Below are positions 15,127-24,677 of a stretch of DNA of 64,000 nucleotides, one piece after another. A program made the position numbers and the translations under genes. How positions within the stretch are numbered: the first letter of the stretch is position 1; every line of letters starts with the position of its first letter. Where the stretch lies: NCBI GenBank assembly GCA_949752745.1, contig OX457028.1:6568095-6632094 (forward strand), given 5' to 3'. A model generated the notes under the pieces. The model was not told the DNA's origin, did no database searches, and saw only the letters and a list, made by a program, of their open reading frames with translations. The DNA comes from Protula sp. h YS-2021 (lineage: Eukaryota > Annelida > Polychaeta > Sabellida > Serpulidae).

Positions 15127-16278
15127 CTGCTCGAATCGAAAGACATCTAAATTAAAATAACATGCTCAACTGAATACAATTTTTTGAAGAGAGGGACAGG
15201 AGAGGAGAAGGGCAGCACAGGAGAGGAATGGAAGAGGGGTGACGGGACGGGACCGTAGAAAAGGGTGGGGGTGGTGGGGTGTGTGTGTGTGTGTGGGGGG
15301 GGGGGGGTAATGATCGCGTTCATGGCCCAAACTCGCGGCCAAAAACTAAACATCGACCCAGATGTACAATATTGATAAAAAGCTTAGCTGTTCATTGCCA
15401 AACTTTTTTAGAGGTATTTCGGTATGAATTCCTCTTTTTTTAATTTAAGTTAAATTATAACTAGAGCCTCCGAGAGACACGATCCTCGCGTAGCGCGAAG
15501 GAGCCATAAAGTCGGTTTGCAAAGTGCCCTACTATTACACTTTCATCACGTTTTTTTACAATTCGAACAGTTCTGCATTTTTTAAAATTTCAACAAAGCT
15601 ACGTTTTATATTTATATTTATTTGGCAATTTTCAGTATCTGTTTTATCCCTGCGTAAAATAAAAAAAAAATTACCAAATTTAAAAATACTGTCATTTTGA
15701 CAATTTTTCATGAATCCGAACAAAAAATATGACGTAGCACACCTCCTGTATGCGCTCTGTCAGTGTGTGAGATTTTTCAATAATTAGAAAAAAATAATTC
15801 ATTTAGACACTATTTCATTAATCCGGATAAAAATAGGACGCTAAAGGCCTTCCATGTGTGTTTTTTATCCGTGTGTGAATTTTTTTTTAAGCAATCCCAC
15901 CCATAGTTTCGGAGATATAATCCCGACACGACGTTCTATTATCCGGGAAAAAAATACACAGAAACTAAGATTTATCAAGTTTCACAACAGTCATTCTAGA
16001 ATTTTTCATGATTTAGAACGAAAATCCGGCGTTTCACCAAATTTCAAAATAGTGTCATTTTCACAATTTTCCATGAATCCCAATAAAAATACGTCGATGC
16101 ACATCTTCAATATCTGCCCTGTTCGTGTCTGAAATTTCAAAATAATCCAACCTATAATTTCGATATTATAGCATGGACACGCATGCGGACGGAACGGACA
16201 GACGGACAAGCTCACAACTCTATCTCTGCGTTACACGGATGATAATAATGAAACAAACAAGTTAAAAAAGCTACCTAC
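15127..16278 (-). other. Intron 2 of the transporter gene
   Basis: Runs from the GTAGGT donor at exon 2 to the acceptor at 15,126. It holds a GC-rich purine/pyrimidine stretch, a G run near 15,295-15,306, and AT-rich non-coding sequence with dispersed-repeat character (GGACGGAACGGACAGACGG near 16,180). No other gene is seen. Confidence 0.55.
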
Positions 16279-16374
16279 AAAATTTCCCATCAAGGGCGCC
16301 ATGAAAATCATAGTGAACTCAAACGCGGCAAAAACGACTCCACTCTCCACGGCAGACGCCTGCTTCTCCCTCGC
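16279..16374 (-). CDS. SLC18B1-like MFS transporter, exon 2
   Basis: 96 nt coding AREKQASAVESGVVFAAFEF and TMIFMAPLMGNF, matching the second-helix region of SLC18-type MFS proteins, in which a short basic loop precedes the helix. The acceptor is CTCCAG and the donor GTAGGT. A donor 4 nt further on (GTAGCT) would break the frame with exon 3, so I prefer the first. It enters and leaves in phase 0. Confidence 0.7.
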
Positions 16375-17351
16375 CTGGAGAATGCAAGGAAGTGACACAG
16401 TGCGGAGATTACAAGTTGACACTTTCAAATTCAATTGTTCTAAATTACATGTACATATTTAAATAATGTTAGGATGTTGGGACTGCACAGAGAATACACA
16501 AATATATATCGTCATCCATAAAAATACGCCGATCAAATTCTTTCAAGAAAAAAAAAACAAAGAAAGAAAAAAATAATAAATTTAGATATTTTCAAATTTG
16601 TAAACATGGTTTTGGATTATTAAATCCATATTAAAAGTTCTTCCCGGTTAAAATGTGCGACATTCCATCAACTTTGAAAAGGCGTTGCACCCGCCGACAG
16701 ATCAACTTTGGATTTTGGTTCTTTGTGGAAATCGAAACAACGTCTACGTACGTTCCGACATGAGACAGGTATCACCCTTGCGAAAAGGTTACGAAAGGAA
16801 ATCATTGTATAGTCGTCGGGAAATATTAATCTAGAATCTTTTTCTCGAAAGCGACAGACCAATTGTTTTTTTTTTTCGGGGGGGGGGGTGGTCGTGAGGC
16901 CGCCGTTTATACAATTTCAAGTTTTTGGACGTCTATATAATGTCGATTTTCCGACATCTATTCAAAATTTAAGCAAAGATGTTAATTTGACGTCGGGAAA
17001 AGTTCTGTTTGCTTACCCAACGTCTTTTCAACGTCTATTCAACTTGTTTCAAAGACGTTGTGTAAAATGTAGATCTGTAGTAGCGACCAATCGAAACCAA
17101 AATACAACCAGAATCAGTGCTGTGCTTTGGTCGGTCGACGTCGCAGAGACAAATCGAACTTAAATCAACGCTAGAATGCTTACTGTGTCTATGTACAACA
17201 TATAAACTGGTTGTCATGATTTCATTTACTTCAAAGTACAGCAATTAAAGAAGCGTCTTTCCCTTTTATCTGCAAATCGCCCTTCGCCTATAACCTCAAA
17301 TTGTGGCAATCAGATTGAATGCAATCGGATTTTTCAACGTGACCAACTCAC
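16375..17351 (-). other. Intron 1 of the transporter gene
   Basis: Bounded by GTGAGT and CTCCAG on the - strand. It contains a T/G homopolymer tract (~16,866-16,888) and, between ~16,660 and 17,170, words such as GACGTC, AACGTC and 'tcgaaac' shared with the repeat at 18,960-19,620. No gene is seen. Confidence 0.55.
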
Positions 17352-17957
17352 CACAATTGGAAAGAAGGGACTGATCATACTGAACATCATCCCTCCGAAC
17401 ATATCCATGAGCGCCATTGTAAACAGAAGCAGCTTCTTGCGTCCCTGACTCAGTTCACAGTCTCGGTGCTGAGGTACCTTCGGTAGAAGCGATTGTAAGT
17501 CAGAGGCGCTCGTACAAGATAGCTTGCTCGATGCACTCGTATGCGACACACAGCCCATCTCCGATGTACTCGTGTAGGACAGTATCGCCGTGTTGTCCAG
17601 AGCCCCCTGGAGCTTCGACACCGCGGTCGATACACAGGACACGAAGGAGAGCTCCTCGCTTTCTTCCGTACTGTACTCGTATGTACTCCTCGTGCCACGC
17701 TCTCCGGATTCGCTGAGTCTGGATTCCTCAAGGCCAATGCCCGTATCGTCTTGCTGCACTCCGTAGATTTCTTTAATTGGTGCATCGTGACCGAAGGATG
17801 ATTGTAATCCAGTATCCGGATGGTACTCATCTACGTGTGTACTCATGTACTCATCTACGTGTGTACTCATGTACTCATCTACGTGGACGTTTTCATACCC
17901 AGTGATTGGGGAGACGTTTCCCGCATCCAGTACATTCCGTTCACCAGTCCCTTCCAT
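17352..17957 (-). CDS. SLC18B1-like MFS transporter, first coding exon
   Basis: 606 nt, 202 residues. The ATG has a full Kozak context (GGCCATGG). A Ser/Thr/Glu-rich cytoplasmic N-terminus contains three copies of an HVDEYMST-type unit (residues ~23-45). The first transmembrane helix follows near the end (KLLLFTMALMDMFGGMMFSM, then ISPFFPIV). The pattern 'LxxxxMAxxDxxxxxxxSMISPFFP' is that of SLC18B1/VMAT-like major-facilitator transporters. The exon ends in phase 0 at a perfect GTGAGT donor. An in-frame extension to 17,996 is less likely given the Kozak match. Substrate unknown. Confidence 0.75.
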
Positions 17958-18426
17958 GGCCAGCAAGAAATAATCGTGAACAAACAATATTAACAATTCT
18001 ATCTCTACAACAGGCCTATTTTGTCTAGTTCTCAGTTCATTTGCATATATCCTTTTTTAAATTTCTGAATAAAGATTGGTAAAAATGTATGTTGTTCAAA
18101 TAAGGTACTAAGTCAGTAAATGGAAAATACAAATCCAATGGAGAATCAGCGAGTACTTTCATGGTACTTCGGTACTACTTTCAAATCGATTTTAGACATG
18201 CCAAAGAAAAGGGATGGCAGATTTGATAATCCACAGGGGTGTGACTCATGAGAAAGGAAAGGGACGACACATTTGATAATAGACACGGGTGTGACTCATG
18301 CCAAAGGAAAGGGACGACACACTTGATAATAGACAAGGGTGTGACTCCTCCGCATGTGTTGGGTAATGATTTGGCGTTTTTGTCGTTTTTCGGATGATCT
18401 CTTTGAAACTTCGTGAAGCAGCAATC

Positions 18427-18530
18427 TCTGGAGAGAGGGGAGAGAGGGGGAGAGGGGGAGAGAGGGAGAGAGGGGGAGAGAGGGGGAGAAGAAGGGGGAG
18501 AGGGGGAGGAGAGGGGGGGAGGGAGGGAAG
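18427..18530. repeat. GAGAGGGG purine microsatellite
   Basis: Simple (GAGAGGGG)-type repeat; frames on both strands are artefacts. Confidence 0.9.
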
Positions 18531-18959
18531 GTACTCGGGTAAAAATCTTTGCCATGCGTGTCCATGAAATTTTAAAACTACACCTAAACGCGGACTGCCA
18601 CGCTTGAAAACACCTCTTTTCAAACAAACGTGGACACCCTTGTAAATTTCACTCCCTGAACTCATGGTGTCAAAATAAATACTAGAACACTAGATATGCA
18701 TTTATTTGTAAGCGCACAGCTCGAACGCACGCCACTGCAGTCGCAGAATAAAAACTGGATAGACATTTGTAAGATTGTACAACTTGTTTTGTTCGACGCG
18801 GAGTGCAATTCCGAAGCACACACCATCCCCACCCTCCATGTTGATGGGAAACGCGGAGAACTGAACGAAAATTAAGAAAATTAACTTTCCGCGTGGACTA
18901 CGTCTTTCCGCAAAAATTACCCCCTTTTTCCCCAGTTTTTGAACATGTGCTACCAATTG

Positions 18960-19620
18960 CTCCCACTGAGTAAACATTGCAACGTTGTATCAATGTTAGA
19001 TAGACATCGCCTGACATCAACGTCGGTTTTTGGCTGCTTATTGAAGTCGAAACAACGTCGATCTTCCGACGCCGGATAAACGTCGATTATCCGACGTCTA
19101 ATCAACGTTGTGAATAGATTGAAAATGGAAGTTGTACCGACATACAGAATCACCAGCTTGACATTCACAATCATAGTATGGTCACCCCCCCCCCCCCCCC
19201 GACATAATATCCCGGCCCTTGGGTCGTTCAGTAGCGCAGGATATGTATTAAGTCGATTTCTATGTCTCTTAAAAGTGGGTGGGAAAAAATTGAAATTCTC
19301 GTGGTTTACCTCTTTGTTTTTTGTTTATTTTCAAAGTGTCAACGTCAATTTTTCGGCATCTATCTAACGTCGATTCAACGTTGCACCAAAGACGTTGATT
19401 AAACTTTGCAGCAAGTTGCGGTTTGGTTGCGACCAAAAGCAACGTCTGAGCAACGTTGCTCTCCCAACAGCTATTGAACGTTGCATCAAAGACGTTGGTA
19501 AGACGTTGATCTTTGCTTGCGACCAATCATAACCAAAGTACAACAAGAGTAAAGGTTGTAGTTTGACGTCACAACCTCAAATCAACGTTGGATCGACCTT
19601 ACAATGCAGTCATATTTATT
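18960..19620. repeat. ACGTTG-rich dispersed repeat
   Basis: Words such as CAACGTTG, AGACGTTG and AACGTCGAT recur every 20-40 bp on both strands, giving a self-complementary, hairpin-prone segment. A related block is at 16,660-17,170. It is probably an old non-autonomous transposon family; clear ends were not found. Confidence 0.55.
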
Positions 19621-20823
19621 TCTAGTGAAAACAAAACTCTTCGCTACTCCTCAACAATTACACACATGAGAAATTACAGACGCAAAAAAAAAAAAAAATC
19701 ACGCATAACAATGTTAACAGGCTGCACTTGTTGGTAAAGGAAAAAACCACACACCACATAGAATTCTTTCGACCAGTCTCAACACACTGGGCTTGTGCAT
19801 CAAGCAAATATTAATCATATCAAAAATTATGAATTCTAATTTTTAAGTATTTAAATAATTATCTTAAATATTTTATTCAACAGTAATTAATGGCACAAAT
19901 AGTAAAGTATCAAATGCCAGATGCAAAAACATGCAATTTCTGGGTGTGATGACCACTGTTTTCAACCAATTGAAACCTCTTCAAAAATTATTCAAGTCCA
20001 TTTATATAAACCTTTTTCTTCGTCCAAAAATATGAGAATTTTCATTTGTACCAAACATAATGTCTCTATTTGATACGACAAAAGACATTTATGATTTACA
20101 TTTTGCCGCTGAGGCTTTCGCATCGTATGCGCGTTAGAGTTTTTCTAGCGGTCTTCGACATAATGGTTGACTTGCCATTTTAGATTCTGACTTTGATGGA
20201 AAAGGTCAAGGTTATCAAGGTTATTGAATTACTGCTGTATAATGTTGTTTGTTCCCGGTGTGGTGGGGATGGGGGGGGGGAAGGCGGAGGGGGGGGGGGG
20301 GACTCACGTACCAACTGTTACAATGCGCGTCCATGACTTTTTTAAAACGACCCCTAAACGACGATTGCTCAATTTGAAATAATACCCTCCTTTTTTATTC
20401 AACCGCGGAGTGCAGCTCTGAAAGTACTCCCCCCTCCCCCACCTCCCGTTTTTGTGGCATCACTGAATGAAAAGTGCCCCCTTTTTAACGAACTCGGCAA
20501 TCCGGGCGGACAGAGTCTGACTTAAACTTATTCCATTTCTCATCGCTTTTTTAAAGGAAAAGCACGACAAGTCCATGACATTATATGACACCCTATGATT
20601 CCCCCACCCCCTTTCCCGGGGCTAGCTACTTCACTTGATTGGATCTTTGAAGCATACACAATGTGTTAAATAAGCCATAAATATATATTTGATGTGCCCT
20701 ATCCCATCCCCTACCCCCCACCCACCCTGTCTTGTGCAACAGCATCTGTGCAATTTCGATTTTTCAATGTAGTTGCTACAGCAATGCTATCTAATGAACG
20801 TAGCGTCAAAGGCGTAGGTCGGA

Positions 20824-20928
20824 TCAACGTCTCACTACATACCATACCACACACGACATACCATACTACTCACTGCATACCATACTACTCACTACATGTC
20901 ACACACTACATACCATACCACACACTAC
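20824..20928. repeat. CACTACATACCATACTACT minisatellite, left flank of element 2
   Basis: Tandem units of ACTACATACCATAC(T/C)A continue on the right flank of element 2 (38,472 onwards), showing that the Polinton inserted into this minisatellite. Confidence 0.85.
20923..20928 (+). repeat. Target-site duplication, left copy (CACTAC)
   Basis: CACTAC abuts the AG of the left inverted repeat and is repeated directly after the right end (38,472-38,477). Six bp is the standard duplication for Polinton integrases. Because the target is a repeat containing this word, the match is slightly less decisive than in unique DNA. Confidence 0.8.
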
Positions 20929-20962
20929 AGTAGGTAGGAAACAAGAGTTCTACTGCACTTTG

Positions 20963-21094
20963 TGACGTCATACTGTCGGGAAGTGACGTCATAGCGTCTG
21001 GACCGGAAGTGTTGTCTGGACCGGAAGTGAGGTGATAGGCGTGTCATGGCAACGTGTTGTTGTGATGGCAACGAAGCATGGTAACGTGACGTCA
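20963..21094. promoter_or_regulatory. Three CRE sites (TGACGTCA) in the left terminus of element 2
   Basis: Full palindromic TGACGTCA at 20,963-20,970, 20,984-20,991 and 21,087-21,094. The first lies 35 bp from the element end. Such sites bind ATF/CREB proteins. Adenovirus early promoters near the genome ends also carry ATF sites; function here is inferred. Confidence 0.65.
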
Positions 21095-21299
21095 TAGGCG
21101 AAGCCATAGGCGTAGCCATAGGTGTAACCCTGATAACAAAGTGAGGACCCCCCCAGGCGGCAGTCGGGACTGACCCCCCCCCCCAGGCGGCAGTCGGGAC
21201 TGACCCCCCTCTAGGCGGCAGTCTGGAAGACCCTATGGTAAAAAGTGTGGACCCCCCTCCCCCCCCCCCCCCCCAGGATCGTGATATGGCTAACTTCAA

Positions 21300-21660
21300 G
21301 AATGTATAACTTTAAAACTACTTAGTTGATTTATATGAAAATTTCACTGTTTGATTCAGTTTTATGTAAAGTTTTGTCATAAAGTGGTCACAGGCTATTT
21401 TCGCAGCTGGCTGTATGCATAATGTGACATGCCGCCATTTTAACTTTGTAAAAAGTGAAAAAGTGTGATAACTTTCGTTATAGTTGGTCGATTTCAATGA
21501 AAATTTCACCATTTGTTTCAGGTTTATGTAAACTTTTGTTATAAAGTGATCATGGGCTAGTTGCGCAGGTGGCTGTATGCATAATTACCGCCATTTTAAT
21601 TTAAAATTGTGATAACTTTCGTTATAGTTGACTGATTTACATAAAAATTTCACCATTTGA
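21300..21660. repeat. ~170-bp tandem units inside the left inverted repeat
   Basis: Each unit has GATAACTTTCGTTATAGTTG, a TGAAAATTTCACxxTTTGAT block, ATAAAGTGxTCA and GGCTGTATGCATAAT. The same unit, diverged, recurs four times in each second-family terminal repeat (51,827-52,440 and 63,090-63,540). Confidence 0.75.
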
Positions 21661-21775
21661 TTCAGTTATTTCCAGTGCTATTTCGCGGATGAATACTATT
21701 TGACTTCACCGTCGAGGTCTCTGCTTTACAGCAGTACAACTGTAAGTGAGACATTCATATACACAAGTAAAATGC

Positions 21776-21788
21776 TGCTGAGTCAGCA
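21776..21788. promoter_or_regulatory. Perfect T-MARE/AP-1 palindrome, left arm of element 2
   Basis: TGCTGAGTCAGCA lies 55 bp upstream of the TATA box at 21,843. It is the inverted-repeat partner of the site at 36,773. Confidence 0.6.
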
Positions 21789-21842
21789 ATTTTAACAATT
21801 CTTGTACCAGTTACACACCATATTTTGAGTACATGGAAGTAG

Positions 21843-21850
21843 TATAAAAG
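21843..21850 (+). promoter_or_regulatory. TATA box of the first left-arm gene
   Basis: AGTATAAAAGCATGAG; TATAAAAG lies 91 nt before the chosen ATG (21,941). An ATG at 21,863 would fall before or at the likely transcription start, which is why the shorter start is preferred. Confidence 0.65.
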
Positions 21851-21940
21851 CATGAGTGAAACATGTCAACTAGTCAACTAGTAATACATTCTGTCAACAA
21901 GTCAACAAGTGGAGATTATGTGACGAGAAAATACTTCACA

Positions 21941-22297
21941 ATGTCGGCATTACTTCTTGACAGATGTATGACTATGGACGACGTCTTCAAAGTGAATTAT
22001 ACTAACTATGTATTTTCAAAGCTTCCTGCTTTTGAATGGGATTGGATGCAGCAAGTGAAGAATTTACATCTGCATTGGGAAGCTGTTGGAAAGACTATTC
22101 CAAGTGATTGTTTCATCGACTCGTTTCTACGTGACTGTGAAGATCTACATATACTATCAGCTTATGACATTGATTCAGCATTTATCAACGCGAATACAAT
22201 TTGGGCAGTGGAGCCCATGTTAGTTGTAGCTGCAAGAATCATTTTACTTTATGATGATGATGTTCCATTGACGACGAATGTATCAGACCTTGTTTGA
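21941..22297 (+). CDS. Left-arm protein of unknown function, 118 aa (element 2)
   Basis: Starts MSALLLDRCMTMDDVFKVNY; acidic, with Trp-rich central part (FEWDWMQQVKNLHLHWEAVG) and a C-terminal hydrophobic helix (PMLVVAARIILLY). No zinc or catalytic motif. I do not recognise it. It is the first gene after the left terminal repeat and has its own TATA box, as expected for an early-type gene. The frame is intact, but no second copy is in the window for comparison. Confidence 0.6.
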   Translation: MSALLLDRCMTMDDVFKVNYTNYVFSKLPAFEWDWMQQVKNLHLHWEAVGKTIPSDCFIDSFLRDCEDLHILSAYDIDSAFINANTIWAVEPMLVVAARIILLYDDDVPLTTNVSDLV

Positions 22298-22354
22298 TTC
22301 AACCATGGACGAGTTGAAGTGAATTCAAAACTTTGCAAGAGGTTTGAAAAGGGA

Positions 22355-22429
22355 GCTGACTCAGCAGATAGTTGGAAGGAGTGGACTGACTCAGCAGATA
22401 GTTGGGTATTAAAGGGAGTGGACTCAGCA
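22355..22429. promoter_or_regulatory. Repeated AP-1/half-MARE sites upstream of the PC4-zinc gene
   Basis: Within a ~205-bp gene-free stretch, GCTGACTCAGCAGATAG (22,355), CTGACTCAGCAGATAG (22,386) and GGACTCAGCAG (22,420) follow each other in the same orientation, with related phrases (GGGAGTGGAC) between them. A further CTCAGCAGAC lies at 22,444. They resemble the T-MARE sites of the terminal repeats. Confidence 0.6.
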
Positions 22430-22498
22430 GAGTGAAGTCATTTCTCAGCAGACAGTTTGAGGGAGTGGACATGAAGTCATCAGTACATTGTGGCAGCC

Positions 22499-23127
22499 AT
22501 GGAGAACAAGACAAGCAGCTTTAAAATTAGTGCCAACTTAACCATTACTGTGGAGCATGGAGAATATGGGCCATTTCTACGCATCACACGTGGAAAGAGA
22601 GATGGTGTGCTTATTCACCATCTTTGTGGAAGATTGTGTGTCAAAGCTTGAAAAATTTACGCGACATTGGCTTCAAACTATACTTAACGCAAACGAAGTG
22701 GCTTGAAGTCATTTCATACTTGGATATGCGTTATGTGAGTTTTGTGCGCACGTCACGGTTTGAAGGGAAAGAATACACACATCACATCAACATGAATGAT
22801 GGTGAATGGGAGACACTGCTTCAGGAGATGGACAACATCAACTCAGCCCTATCACCATGTGAGGAATGTCATGACAAGAAAACGATCATCAAGCTGCAAA
22901 AGGATGGTCGGATGAAGGTGTCAAAGCTATCCAAGAAAAGGCTGGCTGAAGTTCAGTTGGAGAACATGAACGTACAAAATCAACTTGGACTTACCTGCGA
23001 CTATTGTGGTGCTTGTGGATATGTGGAGGATTATCATTGCCACTGTCACAAGTATAATTGCAAGATGTGTGAACCAAACAACTTCTGCGGCAAGTGTGGA
23101 GTACTTAAAGTCTGTGAAGCAAAGTAG
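22499..23127 (+). pseudogene. PC4-like zinc-ribbon gene, copy 1, frameshifted (element 2)
   Basis: The first part (from MENKTSSFKISANLTITVEH) stays open to a TGA at 22,649. The rest continues in another frame from ~22,600 to 23,127. Compared with copy 2 it carries 2 extra nt near 22,595-22,620. The first half shows two PC4-like endings (GFKLYLTQTKWLEVISYL and INMNDGEWETLLQEM). The C-terminal third is Cys/His-rich (CDYCGACGYVEDYHCHCHKY, then CGKCG), most likely one or two zinc ribbons. An ssDNA-binding role is inferred. An intron spanning the break is possible but no good splice sites were noticed. Confidence 0.62.
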
Positions 23128-23331
23128 AAGCTAGAACTTGTTCGATTCCTCGATGAATGAGTTCAAAACTTTGTAATATGTTTGGGTAGATAGTTAGACA
23201 TAAAAGGAGTGAAGTTTTCATTTCATTGTATAACTATGGAGAAGAAGAAGAAGACAAGCAGCTTTAAAATTAGTGCAAACATAACTGTTACTGTGCAACA
23301 TGGAAAATTTGGACAATTTCCAGCAAAGTAG
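23128..23331 (+). pseudogene. Truncated extra copy of the PC4-zinc gene front
   Basis: A direct ~207-bp duplication of upstream DNA plus the first ~28 codons. It begins ATG at 23,236 (MEKKKKTSSFKISANI) and runs into AAGTAG from the end of copy 1, so it stops after 31 codons. The next copy starts at once with the same upstream sequence. This is a by-product of unequal tandem duplication, not a gene. Confidence 0.75.
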
Positions 23332-23439
23332 AAGCTAGAACTTGTTCGATTCCTCGATGAATGAATTCAAAACTTTGTAATATGTTTGGATAGATAGTTA
23401 GACATAAAAGGAGTGAAGTTTTCATTTCATTGTATAACT

Positions 23440-24069
23440 ATGGAGAAGAAGAAGAAGACAAGCAGCTTTAAAATTAGTGCAAACATAACTGTTACTGTGC
23501 AACATGGAAAATTTGGACAATTTCTACGAATCAAACGTGGAGAGAGCTGAGTTGCTTTATCACCATCTTCGTGGAAGATTGTGTGTGAGAGATTTAGAGA
23601 TTTACGCACCATTGGCTTCAAACTATACTTAACGCAAAATAAGTGGCTGGAAGTCATTTCAATCTTGGGCATGCGTTATATAACTTTTGCACATACATTG
23701 CTGGTTCACGGACTAGGATATACGCAGTACATCAACATGGATCATGGTGAATGTGAGACATTGCTTCAGGAGATGGATAACATTAACTCAGTCTTGTTAC
23801 CATGTGAGGAATGTCATGTCATAAATCCTATCAAGCTGCGAAAGGATGGTCGGATGAAGGTGTCAAAGCTATCCAAGAAAAGGCTGGCTGAAGTTCAGTT
23901 GGAGAACATGAACGTACAAAATCAACTTGGACTTACCTGCGACTATTGCGGTGCTTGTGGATATGTGGAGGATTATCATTGCCACTGCCACAAGTATAAT
24001 TGCAAGTTGTGTGAACCAAACAACTTCTGCGGCAAGTGTGGAGTACTTAAAGTCAGTGAAGCAAAGTAA
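23440..24069 (+). pseudogene. PC4-like zinc-ribbon gene, copy 2, with one in-frame TGA (element 2)
   Basis: Upstream and downstream parts lie in the same frame, separated by a single TGA at ~23,548 after RIKRGES. The downstream part (to 24,069) is nearly identical to copy 1 over the zinc-ribbon region, including nine Cys and five His. It differs by carrying LPCEE (23,797-23,811), which matches the LxCxE pocket-protein motif; copy 1 has SPCEE there. A CATAAAAGG TATA-like box lies ~37 nt upstream of the ATG. The single stop fits simple decay; readthrough is less likely. Confidence 0.62.
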
Positions 24070-24093
24070 AAGCCCACAAGACACTGAAACAAG

Positions 24094-24414
24094 ATGGACG
24101 CATGTTTTAAAAATGCTTATATTGACTTGATGATTGCTAAACTTGCTTGCTGTGGCACTCCAGACTATCAACTTTATCATTTGGATGCTTTTTGAGATGT
24201 TGTACATCATAGTCTTGATGTGATTGAACTGCATTCAAGATTTCTTGGAGAATGTCATAAAATTGGAATAGGAGAAGATCCTGACTTTGACTTTGATTCT
24301 GCACTTTATTCTGCTCGTACTGATGTAGAAGTATATTTCACTGTAGTTGATCATTTGAGAGATTGTTGTGAACTACAAGAAGAAGAAGAGGAAACGAGCA
24401 GCTTTATCAGATAA
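24094..24414 (+). pseudogene. Unknown acidic left-arm gene with one in-frame TGA (element 2)
   Basis: The frame opens at ATG 24,094 (MDACFKNAYIDLMIAKLACC), meets TGA at 24,193-24,195, then stays open for another 72 codons to TAA at 24,412. The downstream part is Asp/Glu-rich (GEDPDFDFDSALYSARTDVE, ending ELQEEEEETSSFIR). No recognised domain. Its closing TSSF resembles the opening of the PC4-zinc protein, probably by chance. The same pattern (one stop in an otherwise open frame) as its neighbours suggests recent inactivation. Confidence 0.5.
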
Positions 24415-24423
24415 CTTTAAAGA

Positions 24424-24430
24424 TATAAAA
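24424..24430 (+). promoter_or_regulatory. TATA box ahead of the small membrane ORF and NADAR gene
   Basis: AGATATAAAAACC lies ~47 nt before the ATG at 24,477. Confidence 0.6.
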
Positions 24431-24476
24431 ACCTTTTAACATCTTTGTAACAACATAGTCAATTGATAACATAACA

Positions 24477-24608
24477 ATGTTTTTCTTACTAGCAAATTTA
24501 GTTTTATGTGAGTGGTTTCAACATAAACAAAGAAAGAACATGATAGAAGAGGCAGCAAATATATTAAAAGATATTTTATTACAGGAAGAAACCGACATGT
24601 CAGAATAA
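24477..24608 (+). CDS. Small 43-aa ORF with hydrophobic N-terminus, in frame with the NADAR gene
   Basis: Starts MFFLLANLVLCEWFQHKQRK, a possible short membrane anchor or signal segment, followed by a charged helix (IEEAANILKDILLQEE). It is the first ATG after the TATA box. Its TAA stop (24,606) lies in the same frame as the NADAR gene that follows, and AATAAA overlaps the stop (24,604-24,609). It is either an independent small gene with its own polyadenylation signal or the N-terminal part of the NADAR protein cut off by a stop mutation; the sequence does not decide. Confidence 0.45.
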   Translation: MFFLLANLVLCEWFQHKQRKNMIEEAANILKDILLQEETDMSE

Positions 24609-24677
24609 AACAACAGAAACAAAGTCAACATTGAGAATCTTGTACTATTCAGTGGTCATAAGGACGTTCTTTCAAAC

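Larger units (their letters stand above)
17958..20690. other. Intergenic DNA upstream of the transporter gene
   Basis: No gene is recognised. It holds three tandem ~60-bp units at 18,190-18,350 (each with GGGACGACACATTTGATAAT or similar), a GA-rich microsatellite, an ACGTTG-rich repeat, C and G homopolymer tracts (19,183-19,200; 20,268-20,300) and fragments of a dispersed repeat at ~18,540-18,640 and 20,310-20,410 that recur near 44,860-45,110 and 56,480-56,720. Confidence 0.6.
20929..21882 (+). repeat. Left terminal inverted repeat of element 2
   Basis: The outer ~330 bp (three CRE sites, CATAGGCG-type repeats, C-rich CCCCCCAGGCGGCAGTC units) match the inverse of 38,130-38,471. The inner ~230 bp (from GATGAATACTATTTGAC to about ACATGTCAACTAG) match the inverse of 36,790-37,010. 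The middle differs: two to three ~170-bp units here against a long TTTACAAAG array on the right. The repeat ends just inside the promoter of the first left-arm gene. Confidence 0.85.

Noticed and set aside
22624..23127. Independent intact gene starting at TTG 22,624
   Set aside because: No ATG; it is the downstream part of the frameshifted gene that begins at 22,499.
23548..23550. Selenocysteine at the TGA in PC4-zinc copy 2
   Set aside because: No SECIS-like hairpin noticed, sister copy is differently broken, and the element is decaying.
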